Shown: positions 37,901 to 46,125, counted from the first letter of the stretch. The stretch: 64,000 bases of DNA from Cedecea neteri (GCF_000757825.1 NZ_CP009451.1:3596001-3660000); one strand, 5' to 3'. Numbers and translations: made by a program. The notes: generated by a model not told the origin, from the sequence alone.

Positions 37901-40900
37901 GCAGATTAGTTGGTGCCAGTGGAGGAGTGTGATCCTGGGCAATAACTGCTGCTGGTGAGCTGGTGTTGTTCGCGGCATCCCTGGCGGTGACCATCAGCGT
38001 CTCGCCGTTAAGCTGCGGCGGCGTGAGCGGGAAAATATCAAATGTGCCGGTGCCGCTGGCGACACCGGTGCCAATCGCGTTGCCGTTACCGTCCCAAATG
38101 GTGATGGTACTGTTTGGCTCTGCGGTGCCGGTCACGTGCAGGCCATCCGCGCTGACGGCAAGCCCTGTCGGTGCATTCGGTGCAGTATGGTCCGGTGCAG
38201 GCACGGTTGTACCCGGGCCGGTATTGCCCACCGCATCGGTGGCCTTCGCGGTCAGAACTTCACCGTTCAGTTGCGCCGGGGAAAGCGTCACGCTGAAGTG
38301 GCCCGTACCGTCTGCCGTAGCGGTGCCGAGTACGGTACCGCTGGCGTTAGTGATGGTCACTTTGCTGTTGGCTTCAGCTGTCCCGGTCAGCGTTGTCCCG
38401 TCGTTGGAAACGGCCAGGCCGGTCGGCAATCCAGGAGGAACAGTATCAACCTCTACGCCAAACGGTGCGGACAAGCCGCTTGTGCCGCTGCTATTCGTTG
38501 CGGTGAAGGTGAAGGCATGCGGGCCATCCAGCAGAGGCAGTAACGGCGTAAATGTCCAGTTACCGTTCGCGTCAGGTACCGCGTTCCCAATAAACAGGCC
38601 ATTATCATAGATATCGATGCGAGTTGTGCCCGCTTCGGAGGTACCGGTCAGCGTTGGGCGGCTGTCATCCGTGGCCTGGCCATTGGTCAGCGGGCCCTGG
38701 ATAGTACCGACATCGTCTGTCACTGAAACCAGAACCGGCACGGTCGGGAAGCCGGAGTTTGAGGCCGGGAAAGTCGCATCCGGGCCTGAATTACCCGCCG
38801 CATCCTGTACCTGAGCGGTTAATGTTCCGCCGTGGGTTTGAGCCGGAGAGAGCGTCAGCGTGAAGTGCCCGGTTCCATCAATTTGTGCCGTACCGAGCAC
38901 TACGCCATTTGGACCGACAACTTTGACGGTATCGCCAATTTCGCCGGTCCCGGTTACGGTCGTCCCGTCCTGGCTCACGGTGTCAATGGTGACGGCAACC
39001 GGTGCAACTGTATCGACGGTGAAGGTTGGGCCGGCGGTAATGGTACTGACGTTGCCAGCAGGGTCGGTCTGCTGCAACGTAATCGTGTGTGGGCCTTCAC
39101 CCATTGCGTTGGTTGGGGTAAAGGTCCAGTTCCCGTCATTACCGACGATGACCACACCAATCGGAAGAGCATTATCAAAGATGGTGAGTGAACTGCCCGG
39201 TTCACCGGTGCCGCTGAAGACAGGCTTGCTGTCATTCGTGATGCCATTATTGGCGATTGGCCCGGTAAAAGGTTCAGCCGTATCGAGGATCTGACCAAGT
39301 ACCGGCGGATTTACGACGGTATCCACCACCACGGTATAAGAAGCGGAATCACTGCTGTCGCCGCGAATGTTAGAGGCGGTGGCGGTGAAGTTATGCGGGC
39401 CGTCGAGCAGATTTACGCCTGGCGTAAAGCTCCATGTACCGCCGGGAAGCACAACGGTGGTGCCAATCTCAAGCCCGTTATCAAAGATATGGATGGTTTC
39501 ACCGGCTACGCCTGTCCCCTGAATAGTCGGGGTCTGGTCATTGGTTGGCTGATTGTTTGGTACTGTGCCAACGATTGGCGGTGCGTTATCAATGATGGCG
39601 GTGATCGTCGGCACCGTGGGTAACGGGAAGAATGGCGCAGTCGCCTCACCTGGCAGGCTGACGTTGCCTGCCGCATCGGTCGCCGTGACGCTAAGCTTGG
39701 AGCCGTCCAGCTGCGGCGTGGTCAGGATAATATTAAATATACCGGTCACAGGGGCGGCGGTGCCGGTACCAATCACGTTGCCGTTAGCGTCTTTGATGGT
39801 GACGGTGCTGCCCGGTTCGGCAAGCCCCGTTACAGTATCGCCATCGGCGCTGACTATCAGGCCGGTGGGTTCTGCTGGCGCGCTAGTATCTACGGTAACG
39901 GTGTAGCTGCCGGAAACGCTGCTATCGCCCCGGACGTTGGAGGCCGAGGCGGTAAAGGTGTAGGTGCCTTCGCCCAGCGGGCTCTGTGGCGTAAAGCTCC
40001 AGGTACCGTCCAGCCCAACTTTGGCGGTACCAATCTCGCCGCCGTTAGACAGAATATGGATGGTGTCGCCTGGCTGGCCTGTGCCCTGCAGCGTGGGGGT
40101 GGTGTCGTTGGTGGTCTGGTTATTCCCTACGTTGCCGGTGTTGGGTGCCGCATCGTCAATGATGGCGGTGATCACAGGCTCCGCCGGAGGCAGAACGTTT
40201 GGCGCCGTCGCTGTGGCTGGCGGGCTGTTGTTACCTGCCGGGTCGGTGACGACCACGGTCAGCGTTTCGCCGTCTACCTGAGGCGTTGTCAGAGTGATGG
40301 TGATGTTACCGTTGTTATCGGCAGTGCCGGTGCCCACGATCGCGCCATTCGGATCTTTAATGGTTATCGAGCTACCGGCTTCTGCGTGCCCGGTAAGAAC
40401 TTCGCCATCCGGGCTGACGACCAGGCCTGTTGCCGCCGCTGGTGGGGCGGTATCAATGGTGACGGTGTACGCCGGGGAAGTGGCGCTTTCGCCTCTTTCG
40501 TTAGTCGCCACAACGGTGAATGCATGGGAGCCGTCCGGCAGGGCGGTGCCCGGCGTAAAGCTCCAGGTGCCGTTAGCGCCGACAACCACGGTGCCAATCT
40601 GCACGCCATTGTCGTAGATATGAACGGTTGTGCCCGCCTGACCGGTACCCTGCAGGGTTGGAGTATTGTCGTTGGTTGGCGAGTTATTACCTATGTTGCC
40701 ACCGTTTGGCGCATTCACATGATCGTTAGTGAGGCCGGTAATGCCTGGCTCGCCGGGCAGGGGAATATTAGGGGCGGTGACGGTGGCACCCGGCCCGGTG
40801 TTGCCTGAAGGATCGGTCGCCGTGGCGGTTAGCGTTTCCCCGTCCAATTTCGGAGAGGTTAATGTGATGGTAAAGCTGCCGTCGCTGCCCGCGGTGCCGG

Positions 40901-41495
40901 TACCGATGACATTTCCGTTGGCGTCTTTGATGGTGACCGTGCTGCCTGCTTCGGCGTTACCGGTGATGGTTTTACCGTCCGCCGATACGGCAAGGCCGGT
41001 AGGGGCTGCCGGTGGCGTGGCGTCTGGTCTGCCCGGATTCCCCGGGTTGCTGCCGCTGTCCGAATGGCCGCCGCCGCCGCTTGATGCGGCGGCAATGGCT
41101 CCGCCGGCAGCAACCGCCAGTCCACCCAATATCCATGGCCATGCTGCCCCGCCTTCAGCGTGGGCGCCTGTGGCGGCCATCAGTGCGTCAATATTGGCAA
41201 TTTGCTCATAGTGAGCCGCAGCCTCTGGATCCTGAACCCACCAAAGCACGCCGTCGTGGCCTTCCAGTACCAGCTGATTGCCGCCCTGGTCGGCAAAGGC
41301 GTAGTAGTTTTTGATGGTAATGGTTTCGCCGGAATGGAGTTTGATCACCAGGTCCTGGCCTGAACGAGTGAAGCTGGCGACCTCTTCACGTTCAATTTTT
41401 AGCTCGACAATTGAGGGACCTTTTAAGGTGATTTCAGAGGCTTCGACGTTATTTTTTACGCCGGTTAATTTAGAGATAATTGAAATTGAACGCAT
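28923..41495 (-). CDS. bapA: Giant BapA-like type I secreted biofilm adhesin
   Basis: A 4190-residue surface protein with an unbroken frame. Residues 1-110 are the BapA-type N-terminal domain (SIISKLTGVKNNVEASEITL, then ALMAATG). A short hydrophobic Gly/Ala segment (AAWPWILGGLAVAAGGAIAA) follows at about 117-140. From about 158 to 3285 roughly thirty Ig-like repeats of about 100 residues follow (xVDTxxPxxP, TNDxxPTLxGTxExxxTV, GxWTFTP, TDAAGNVS). About 3465-4070 hold three VCBS-type units (YGTLxIxxxGxYTYTL). The last ~110 residues (NGADVWKNFSLAQGDQINV) are the type I secretion signal. Start ATG 41495 has GGAG 8 nt upstream. In Salmonella BapA (somewhat shorter) promotes biofilm and is co-expressed with curli; that regulation here is an inference. 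Confidence 0.93.
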   Translation of the reverse strand: MRSISIISKLTGVKNNVEASEITLKGPSIVELKIEREEVASFTRSGQDLVIKLHSGETITIKNYYAFADQGGNQLVLEGHDGVLWWVQDPEAAAHYEQIANIDALMAATGAHAEGGAAWPWILGGLAVAAGGAIAAASSGGGGHSDSGSNPGNPGRPDATPPAAPTGLAVSADGKTITGNAEAGSTVTIKDANGNVIGTGTAGSDGSFTITLTSPKLDGETLTATATDPSGNTGPGATVTAPNIPLPGEPGITGLTNDHVNAPNGGNIGNNSPTNDNTPTLQGTGQAGTTVHIYDNGVQIGTVVVGANGTWSFTPGTALPDGSHAFTVVATNERGESATSPAYTVTIDTAPPAAATGLVVSPDGEVLTGHAEAGSSITIKDPNGAIVGTGTADNNGNITITLTTPQVDGETLTVVVTDPAGNNSPPATATAPNVLPPAEPVITAIIDDAAPNTGNVGNNQTTNDTTPTLQGTGQPGDTIHILSNGGEIGTAKVGLDGTWSFTPQSPLGEGTYTFTASASNVRGDSSVSGSYTVTVDTSAPAEPTGLIVSADGDTVTGLAEPGSTVTIKDANGNVIGTGTAAPVTGIFNIILTTPQLDGSKLSVTATDAAGNVSLPGEATAPFFPLPTVPTITAIIDNAPPIVGTVPNNQPTNDQTPTIQGTGVAGETIHIFDNGLEIGTTVVLPGGTWSFTPGVNLLDGPHNFTATASNIRGDSSDSASYTVVVDTVVNPPVLGQILDTAEPFTGPIANNGITNDSKPVFSGTGEPGSSLTIFDNALPIGVVIVGNDGNWTFTPTNAMGEGPHTITLQQTDPAGNVSTITAGPTFTVDTVAPVAVTIDTVSQDGTTVTGTGEIGDTVKVVGPNGVVLGTAQIDGTGHFTLTLSPAQTHGGTLTAQVQDAAGNSGPDATFPASNSGFPTVPVLVSVTDDVGTIQGPLTNGQATDDSRPTLTGTSEAGTTRIDIYDNGLFIGNAVPDANGNWTFTPLLPLLDGPHAFTFTATNSSGTSGLSAPFGVEVDTVPPGLPTGLAVSNDGTTLTGTAEANSKVTITNASGTVLGTATADGTGHFSVTLSPAQLNGEVLTAKATDAVGNTGPGTTVPAPDHTAPNAPTGLAVSADGLHVTGTAEPNSTITIWDGNGNAIGTGVASGTGTFDIFPLTPPQLNGETLMVTARDAANNTSSPAAVIAQDHTPPLAPTNLQVNEDGTIVTGKAEAGSTVKVTDDQGNPLGQAVAGPDGSFTITLTTPQANGQHLEVNATDKAGNIGPDAPITAPDITPPNMPIIGSVVDNVPDHTGNLNSGDLTNDDKPTLSGTAEANSTVKIYDNGTFIGTVNADGTGAWTFTPTAALGQGSHNLTVTATDAAGNVSQPSDAFNIKVDSIAPTAPTITQVYDDVGTVTGPVSNNGATNDPTPTLSGSGEPGSTITVYDGLNVLGTTTVNGSGTWTFTPTTPLLDGPHSFTVTASDAAGNVTAHSTPWNVEQITTLPNAPTIGEIVDNVNPDLGPVLPGGSTNDPQPIINGTAAADAVVKIYDGTTLIGTVTADGTGAWTFQPGQPLSEGSHTLNVYVTDAAGNTSSATTQIVIIDTAPPGAPSIDGALGNVAGTPITLVNGGSTQSTEPVLSGKGEVGATIKLYADGGTTPIGSAVVDADGNWSITPNSPLGSGTHIFTTTATDAAGNVGAPSAEFTLSVYATPPAQPVAPIVTDDVPPVVGTVAPGGSTNDTTPTFSGTGVAGSTINVYNNGNELVGTTTVRSDGTWSVTPTTPFGETTYNITVQVTDPAGNTSLPSAPIAITVDTTAPGAPTIGTVDDNVGPVTGTITNGITDDPKPVFHGTGEIGATVTLYNGTTAIGSAVVDGTGNWTITPDTALANGENTLTAVQTDKAGNVSGPSTDYVLTVDTVPLTAPVVVEIIDDVGPIKTPLVNGSVTDDTTPTFTGTGKIGSTVTLYDTNGTTILGTGTVGQDGKWSITTSALSEGPHSITIKATDDVGHSVGPSAPIVIDVDTTAPGNPTILVIDPTGTLVSGTAEVGATVIIKDSSGNVLGTGVAAPITGAWVVTLSPAQTTGAQLTAVAQDPAGNQSGGVNFNATTSIIPHPPTIDLVDDNVGTITGNVGNGKTTDDTLPTLSGSGGVAGGTVNIYVDGLLFTSVPVGAGGSWTYQFTVPLGQGPHTFAVSQTVGIETSGLSPLYNIIVDTTPPAQPVILSVVDDVVGGALGPLTSGQATNDAKPTLSGTAEAGSTVNILDNGAVIGTVTANALGIWTFTPGTNLGEGAHTLTVTATDAAGNVSPPSSGFVVNVDTVAPGTPVVLTVTNDITAQPITSGQPTNDNTPTFSGTAEAGTTLTFKDGNVVIGTVTVPVGGSWTFTPAAPLLDGSHNITVSATDAAGNASGPSVGFNVVVDTVPPIVPIILSVIDDQTQPGTNLPLINGQLTKDTQPTLSGTAEANAIITVKDGNNVLGTTQADGLGNWTFTPTGPLGQGTHTLNVTATDAAGNVSNTASFGVNIDSVAPNPPVIVTVLDNTAPVLGPITNGQATNETRPSLSGTAEANAIIKVYSDGNLIGTTVANGSGAWSLTPVAALGNRSHTLTVTATDAAGNVSNPSNGFALTVDTIAPNAPAIGTVADAVGPITGNLTSGQATDDTRPVLTGTAEGNATVKVYDNGILLGTVQADAGGAWTFRPGTPLVNGGHALTVTATDAAGNVSLPSAPFNVVVDTIAPTQPIVIQAFDDVGPVQGPLVSGSSTDDTLPVLSGTAEANATIKIYDGGSLIGTVTANALGVWSFTPGTALTPGQHVFTVTASDAAGNTSVASADFTLNIVSGVSNTPVLTSVVDDVVGGVVGPLTNGQATNDARPTLNGTADANSTIKIYDGGNLIGTVTANVLGVWVFTPPSALANGSHTFTITATNGAGVVSSPTAGFTVVVDTVAPGQPAITSVVDDIGPITGPVGNNQPTDDTRPTLNGTAEANATINIFDNGVLLGTTTANGSGVWTFTPTLPLLQGNHSFTVTATDAAGNVSVTSVPAGIVVDTVPPLAPTGLTVNATGSVVTGLAEANSTVTITSATGTVLGTAKADGSGNFSITLSPAQTSGQPLLAFAQDAAGNVGVSAGFNAPFTGVPGLPVITSIVDDVLPKTGIVGNGQSTNDTRPTLNGTAEANATVKIYDNGSLLGTVTANASGVWTFTPTGALGDGVHAFTATATNANGTGAASLVTSVIVDTVPPLIPTGVISADGATITGVAEANSTVTITLPGGITVTGTANASGAFSITLPTRQIEGQSLSISAADAAGNVSPSLSITAPVLPLAASSNVVDLALTSNAEITTEHYSGYGSLLIGALGSVASVLGSNTAQVGFTIGSGATGHITINAAATGVVLSLLNTLEIAIQKYDAATNSWTTVVDSSLPQFLNLLTLGATGVTLNLDGMGEGQYRVLGYNTSLLATGATTNLAVTVEQTGAGVVSGTTTSNGNVITDAGPGGAVDNAPTGTVVTAITDANGVSHTVGAGGLDIQGKYGTLHINQDGSYTYTLTNTSATVLGRTENFTYTITHNGVSDSAQLIVSLGNGAPASTVTATDNTGSLTYGTDVVAVDHGASQQTGLSVLSVGLGNVVNLNLLANMSNPILFDVADGSTRTMTLQASVGGVALLSTFDLYIYKFNVATQQYEQFQVQKTWLTAPLLGGSSGQLTVTLGGGDYLFLLMNASGVSLLTSYTLNILQDHTYAVDSLAATTTGNVMQDDIAPAGSLLTAVNGVAVSATGTTTIVGKFGTLTIDAHGNYTYTLKAGVGADGINTPDSFVYTVTAPNGDTGTASLNITATPHTVDAVNDISSIMAIASTQNTAAYTSANVGSATWTTALLASSHGNGSGTFTIADNTTLGGAALVFKVASGLALGGLSVTWTLSDGQGHTYTGTFSGSALLGGTAIIPVTDLHSGTWTLSYVGNMGPLSVGNITITPTVTGTSHLLDSFTAQSTVVHGNLYDGSDSAGASDQLGSVHTLLTINGVNGSTATLNPLTNSSAVATIQGQYGTLTIDISGNYTYTLKAGVAPGSIVNKETFTYTLNDQNGHSDTATLTINMNPQFVSTAYGDIINGSSAYADTLVYHVLAGGANDGTGGNGADVWKNFSLAQGDQINVHDLLVGWNGQASTLGNYLSVATVGNNTVISIDRDGSAGTFHSTTLVTLENVHTTLDELIQNNHIVA

Positions 41496-42277
41496 TGTTA
41501 TCACTCCATTCGCGATGAACGTGGTGGTAGTCTGATGCCCGGCATAAGGTGTTAATTACCGATAGCAAAATTTTTAAGTGAGCGGGGTCCTTCGCTATGA
41601 AGAAGCGAAAAAGGAATCCGGCATCAAAAAATTGATGACAGTGATTATTAATAAATAGAGCGTTTCCGTTGCGGAATCGAAATTAGTTAATTCTCAGGGT
41701 CATAGGCTCGTCGTTTAATAAATAGAGACTATTGATGATATAGACAGGAAAAAATGAAAGCGCAACTTAAGCCATGTTTAACAATATGTAAGTAACTCTA
41801 AAGTACCAGCGTTGGCAGAGACCTCACCCAAACGGCTGACGTCAACTGGTATGCAGGCTGGAGATTGACGATAACTTTATCGCATTGAAAAGTTTAAGAT
41901 AAGTTTTGAGTAGCGATCGCGTGATGGGGTATTTTGCTATGACTGTAGATATGAAAGACCTTGTGTCATGCGTGGGTATGATGATTTTTTTAGTGAGGTA
42001 TTTTCTGTTGTAAGTCAGAAATTAATAGAAGGGATTGTCTATTTTGTGAGGGGCGTTAGGTCAGGGCTGGTGCTAGCGAAAATATTATATATTTGTGGCT
42101 GGTTATTTTTAGAGAAGAGATAATAGTGAAGGAAAGTAGCATATATCATTTAGCATGGCTTAATTAACGGCGATGCAGATTTATTTGACCGCGCAATAAT
42201 AGCTGATAATTAAAAATGCGTGAATATTTTTATACTGGCCCTTCGCATGAAGAGCCAGTGAGGGAGTAAACCGCGCC
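41496..42277. other. Long AT-rich control region of the adhesin operon
   Basis: About 780 bp without a credible gene, between smpB and the BapA-like gene on the same strand. Its low GC contrasts with both neighbours. It must contain the adhesin promoter. A stem ACTGGCxCTTC-GCAT-GAAGxGCCAGT at about 42236-42262 follows smpB, but without a clear T-run. I could not identify specific regulator sites. Confidence 0.55.
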
Positions 42278-42760
42278 TTAACGGCCAGCGTTCTTCATGA
42301 TACGGGCTTTATCAACCGCCCATTCGCGATCTTTAACGTCGGTACGCTTATCATGCTGCTTCTTACCTTTCGCCACGCCAATTTTCACCTTGCACCAGGC
42401 GTTCTTCCAGTACAGGGACAGGGCGATGACGGTGTAGCCGTCCCGGCTAACGCTGCCGAAGAGGTTATCCAGCTCGCGCTTGTTCAGCAGCAGTTTACGG
42501 GTACGCGTTGGATCGCAGACTACGTGGCTCGAGGCCACGTTCAGCGGGGTGAAGTTGGCGCCAAAAAGATAAGCTTCGCCATCTTTAAAGATAACGTAGC
42601 TGTCGCCGATGTTCGCCTTCCCGGCGCGCAATGATTTTACTTCCCAGCCCTGCAGCGCAAGGCCCGCTTCAATCTCTTCTTCGATAAAGTATTCGTGGCG
42701 GGCACGCTTGTTTAGCGCAATGGTGGCTGAGCCTGGTTTGTGTGCTTTTTTCTTAGTCAT
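42278..42760 (-). CDS. smpB: SsrA-binding protein SmpB
   Basis: A 160-residue RNA-binding beta-barrel protein required with tmRNA for trans-translation. Length equals E. coli SmpB. Conserved [29 protein letters not shown] and the basic C-terminal tail ([21 protein letters not shown]) that enters the ribosome mRNA channel are all present. Normally ssrA follows directly; here the bap operon is inserted between them. Divergent from ratA with about 150 bp between. Confidence 0.98.
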   Translation of the reverse strand: MTKKKAHKPGSATIALNKRARHEYFIEEEIEAGLALQGWEVKSLRAGKANIGDSYVIFKDGEAYLFGANFTPLNVASSHVVCDPTRTRKLLLNKRELDNLFGSVSRDGYTVIALSLYWKNAWCKVKIGVAKGKKQHDKRTDVKDREWAVDKARIMKNAGR

Positions 42761-42913
42761 AGTGCTGCTCAGTATACGTAATCCAGGAGTTCAAAGACAC
42801 CCCGCAGCCTGCGCGAGGAGGAAGCGCTTATCTTAGCATGAGCGGCAGAGAGTTTTTGTTTGCGCGGTGATAAATGTTATTATTTGTCCGATTTATGACT
42901 CCCAGGAATTGTT

Positions 42914-43351
42914 ATGCCGCAGATTAGCCGTACTGCGTTGGTGCCCTACAGCGCCGAGCAGATGTACAAGTTAGTGAACGACGTGAAGTCCTACCCGGAA
43001 TTTTTACCTGGCTGTACCGGTAGCAGGGTGATAGACGCCTCGGCTAATCAGATGACGGCGGCGGTAGACGTTTCAAAAGCCGGGATAAGCAAAACGTTTA
43101 CTACCCGTAATACGCTTACCGACAATCAGACCATCCTGATGCAGCTGGTGGACGGGCCGTTCAAGAAACTGATGGGCGGCTGGAAGTTCACCCCGCTGAG
43201 TGAAGACGCCTGCCGGATTGAGTTCCAGCTTGATTTTGAATTTACCAATAAGCTGATTGAGCTGGCCTTTGGCCGCATCTTTAAAGAGCTGGCGGGCAAC
43301 ATGGTTCAGGCATTCACTACCCGCGCCAAAGAGGTTTACCGTGTCGCGTGA
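42914..43351 (+). CDS. ratA: Ribosome-association toxin / coenzyme Q-binding RatA
   Basis: A 145-residue START/Polyketide_cyc-fold protein ([28 protein letters not shown]). In E. coli RatA binds 50S subunits and blocks 70S assembly when overproduced; it is homologous to mitochondrial Coq10, so a ubiquinone role is an alternative. It overlaps the ratB start by 11 bp. Frame intact. Confidence 0.95.
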   Translation: MPQISRTALVPYSAEQMYKLVNDVKSYPEFLPGCTGSRVIDASANQMTAAVDVSKAGISKTFTTRNTLTDNQTILMQLVDGPFKKLMGGWKFTPLSEDACRIEFQLDFEFTNKLIELAFGRIFKELAGNMVQAFTTRAKEVYRVA

Positions 43352-43631
43352 GATTCAGGTAGAGGTAATTTATGCCCTGCCGCAGAAGCAGTACCTGCGC
43401 CAGGTTAAGCTTGAGGAAGGCAGCACGGTGGAGCAGGCGATTATCGCCTCCGGCCTGCTCGAGCTTCGCGACGATATCGACCTGAAGCAGAACAAAGTGG
43501 GTATTTATAGCCGTCCGGTGAAGTTGGGCGATAAGGTGAATGACGGCGATCGGGTTGAGATTTACCGCCCGCTGATTGCCGACCCTAAAGAGCTACGTCG
43601 CCAGCGAGCAGAGCGCTCCGCCCAGAAATAA
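43341..43631 (+). CDS. ratB: RnfH-family ubiquitin-like protein RatB
   Basis: A 96-residue RnfH/UPF0125 beta-grasp protein, ending [20 protein letters not shown] as in E. coli RatB. The start is the GTG at 43341, inside the end of ratA (ratA stop 43349-43351), matching the E. coli overlap arrangement. Once proposed as the RatA antitoxin, but evidence for this is weak. Function otherwise unknown. Confidence 0.92.
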   Translation: MSREIQVEVIYALPQKQYLRQVKLEEGSTVEQAIIASGLLELRDDIDLKQNKVGIYSRPVKLGDKVNDGDRVEIYRPLIADPKELRRQRAERSAQK

Positions 43632-43647
43632 TCCTGCTTTCAAGCAT

Positions 43648-43675
43648 AAAAAAGCCGCTTTCGCGGCTTTTTTTT
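43648..43675. terminator. Bidirectional terminator between ratB and bamE
   Basis: Stem AAAGCCGC-TTTC-GCGGCTTT flanked by A-run and T8; the two genes converge on it. Confidence 0.9.
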
Positions 43676-43690
43676 GTCCATTGAGTAAAC

Positions 43691-44035
43691 CTACTCCCCT
43701 TTGGTCAGGGCTGGTTTGTTGTCAATGTTGGTCAGCACGCCGCCGCTGTTGAAGGTCAGGGTCAGCGTCTGCTGAGTCACGTTCTCGTGGCCTGGCTGCT
43801 GGCGGAAGACGTAGAACCAGGTATTGGTGCCGAACGGATCGGACATCATTGGCGTACCCAGCGTGTAGGCAACCTGCTGCTGCGTCATACCGACGCGGAG
43901 CTTGGAGACGTCATTCGGTGCCAGATAGTTACCCTGGTTGATGTCTGGGCGGTAAACCACTCGCTCCAGAGTGGAACAGCCTGCGGTCAACATCAGAAGA
44001 ACCGCTGCGGCAGCAGTCAGCATTTTACAACGCAT
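43691..44035 (-). CDS. bamE: Outer-membrane assembly lipoprotein BamE
   Basis: A 114-residue lipoprotein of the BAM complex. The signal peptide ends in the lipobox LTAGC (Cys about residue 20). Conserved [20 protein letters not shown] and [17 protein letters not shown] identify the family. It supports beta-barrel insertion with BamA, B, C and D; bamD is also in this window. Slightly different C terminus from E. coli, frame intact. Confidence 0.96.
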   Translation of the reverse strand: MRCKMLTAAAAVLLMLTAGCSTLERVVYRPDINQGNYLAPNDVSKLRVGMTQQQVAYTLGTPMMSDPFGTNTWFYVFRQQPGHENVTQQTLTLTFNSGGVLTNIDNKPALTKGE

Positions 44036-44254
44036 AGTGATTTGATTCCTTTTCGGGCCCGAGTAGTGCGTGGCTCATTCGTATTATGCCGATGATAATA
44101 GACCTTTAAGCAGTTTAAAACCTTAAGGCGCTCAACTCTGACAGTGGGAGCGTAAAAAAGTTGGCTGAAAAGGGGGCAGAAAGGCAGATTACTGAATGGG
44201 GTGGTCGTTTTTTGCACGATGCGCGGCATGCAATATACCGCGCATCGTAAAGCG

Positions 44255-45916
44255 TTATGCGGCCAGCAGCTCTTTGGCGTTCGCCAGAGTATTGCGGGTC
44301 ACCTCGCTACCGCCGAGCAGACGGGCAAGCTCCTGCAGGCGAGAACGTTTGTCCAGCGGCTGCATATGGGTTTCCGTCATTTCGCCATCGGTTTCCTTGC
44401 TGACGAAGAAGTGATGGTGACCACAGCCGGCAACCTGAGGCAGGTGAGTGACACACATCACCTGCGTAGATTCGCCCAGCTGGCGCAGCAGTTTACCTAC
44501 CACCGCGGCGGTAGGGCCGCTGATCCCCACGTCTACTTCATCGAAGATCAGCGCCGGCGTTTCCATTTTACGAGCGGTAATCACCTGAATCGCCAGCGCA
44601 ATACGAGACAGCTCGCCGCCAGACGCCACTTTCGCCAGCGGCTGAAGCGGCTGGCCGGGGTTGGTGCTGACGCGGAAATCAATGCGGTCCGCACCCTCGG
44701 CGGTCAGGTGGTTTTCGTTAAAGTCGACATTTATGGCAAGTTTACCGTGCGGCATCGACAGGGAATGCATGCTCTCGGTGATCAGCTGGCACAGTTCATT
44801 GGCGTGTTTTACCCGACTTTGGTGCAGCGAGCTGGCTACGGAAAGCGCCTGCTGGTGGTGCAGCGCAACGGCCTGCAGTAATTCTTCCAGCGAGCCGGTC
44901 TGGTCATCCAGTAGCTGCTGTTCATCGAGCAGTTTCTGATGGAAGGCCGGCAGTTCTTCTGGCGTGATGTGGTGCTTACGCGCCAGGGAGATCTGGCGGG
45001 AGATACGTTGTTCCAGTTCGTACAGGCGGTTTGGATCCAGATCCAACCGATCGCAGTAATGACGCAGTTCGTCGCTGGCTTCGGAGATCTGAATCGCGGC
45101 TTCTTCCAGCATATTCAGTACGCCAGAGAGCTTATCGTCCATGCTCACCAGCTCGCCCATTAGATGGCGCACGGTGTGCAGCTGGTTTTGTAAATTCGTT
45201 TCTTCGCCGTCGGCCAGCACGTCAAGCGCCTGCTGGCTGGTAGAGAGCAGCTGGCCGCTGTTGGCGAGGCGTTTGTACTCTTCGTCGATCAGCTCAAACT
45301 CACCGGCGACGGGGGAAAACTCGTTCAGCTCTTTCAACTGATAGTGCAGCAGTTCCGCTTTGGCTGAGCGCTCCTGCGCCAGCTGTTGGTGCTGCGCCAG
45401 CGTGCGGCAGCTCTGGTGCCATTCACGATAGCGCTCCGCCATTTGCAGGGTCAGCGCCTGTTCACCGGCATAGCCGTCCAGCAGCGTTTTTTGATGCTCG
45501 GGTTTGAGCAGCAGCTGGTGCGCGTGCTGGCCATGAATCTGGATGAGCAACTGGCCGAGATCGCGCAGTTGGGAAAGGGGAACAGCGGTGCCGTTGATGA
45601 AACCGCGGGAGCGGCCATCGCTGCTGATGACGCGACGCAGCAGGCATTCACTGCCGTCTTCCAGCTGGTTTTCTTCCAGCCAGCGCAGCGCCGCCGGAGT
45701 GTCTTTCAGAGAGAAGCGGGCGCAGAGATCCGCACGGTTTGCACCAGAACGCACCATATCCGCTTCCGCGCGACCGCCCAGGCACAGGCCCAGCGCATCT
45801 ATGGCAATAGATTTACCGGCACCGGTTTCCCCGGTGATGGCCGTCATCCCGTGATGAAAGTCGATTTCGAGTTCACGAACGATAGCGAAGTTACTGATGG
45901 TGAGTTGAGCGAGCAT
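44255..45916 (-). CDS. recN: DNA repair protein RecN
   Basis: A 553-residue SMC-like ATPase for double-strand-break repair, same length as E. coli RecN. Walker [13 protein letters not shown] (about 29-40), long coiled coils in the middle, and the C-terminal signature [13 protein letters not shown] and Walker [16 protein letters not shown]. Start [13 protein letters not shown] at 45916 with the ribosome binding site AGGAAGG. SOS-induced: two LexA boxes lie upstream, but an ERIC repeat separates them from the gene. Confidence 0.97.
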   Translation of the reverse strand: MLAQLTISNFAIVRELEIDFHHGMTAITGETGAGKSIAIDALGLCLGGRAEADMVRSGANRADLCARFSLKDTPAALRWLEENQLEDGSECLLRRVISSDGRSRGFINGTAVPLSQLRDLGQLLIQIHGQHAHQLLLKPEHQKTLLDGYAGEQALTLQMAERYREWHQSCRTLAQHQQLAQERSAKAELLHYQLKELNEFSPVAGEFELIDEEYKRLANSGQLLSTSQQALDVLADGEETNLQNQLHTVRHLMGELVSMDDKLSGVLNMLEEAAIQISEASDELRHYCDRLDLDPNRLYELEQRISRQISLARKHHITPEELPAFHQKLLDEQQLLDDQTGSLEELLQAVALHHQQALSVASSLHQSRVKHANELCQLITESMHSLSMPHGKLAINVDFNENHLTAEGADRIDFRVSTNPGQPLQPLAKVASGGELSRIALAIQVITARKMETPALIFDEVDVGISGPTAAVVGKLLRQLGESTQVMCVTHLPQVAGCGHHHFFVSKETDGEMTETHMQPLDKRSRLQELARLLGGSEVTRNTLANAKELLAA

Positions 45917-45932
45917 AGCCACCTTCCTGTAT

Positions 45933-46057
45933 GAACTCGTCATACTTCAAGCTGCAGGGGTGTTGGCTGCTTTCACTTACCCCAGTCACTTACTCAAGTA
46001 AGCTCCTGGGGATGCACTCTCTTGCCGCCTGGCTGCAACTCGAATTATTTAGAGTTC
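45933..46057. repeat. ERIC element in the recN leader
   Basis: A 125-bp ERIC (intergenic repeat unit) bounded by inverted ends GAACTC and GAGTTC, with the central ERIC core (CACTTACCCCAGTCACTTAC, then AGTAAGCTCCTGGGGATGCA). It lies between the recN ribosome binding site and the two LexA boxes, so the SOS-induced recN mRNA must carry it as a structured leader. Confidence 0.9.
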
Positions 46058-46065
46058 GATTTGGT

Positions 46066-46085
46066 TACTGTGTTTTCATACAGTA
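46066..46085 (-). promoter_or_regulatory. LexA box 1 of recN
   Basis: TACTGTGTTTTCATACAGTA, a near-consensus SOS box (CTGT-N8-ACAG). Matches the paired boxes known upstream of E. coli recN. Confidence 0.9.
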
Positions 46086-46087
46086 TA

Positions 46088-46107
46088 AACTGGTTTTATA
46101 TACAGTA
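46088..46107 (-). promoter_or_regulatory. LexA box 2 of recN
   Basis: CTG-N10-CAG with the AT-rich centre GTTTTATATA, directly beside box 1. The minus strand also reads like the E. coli recN promoter here (TTTACTGTATATAAAACCAG). Confidence 0.85.
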
Positions 46108-46125
46108 AAGTGGCCAGGTGGTTTT

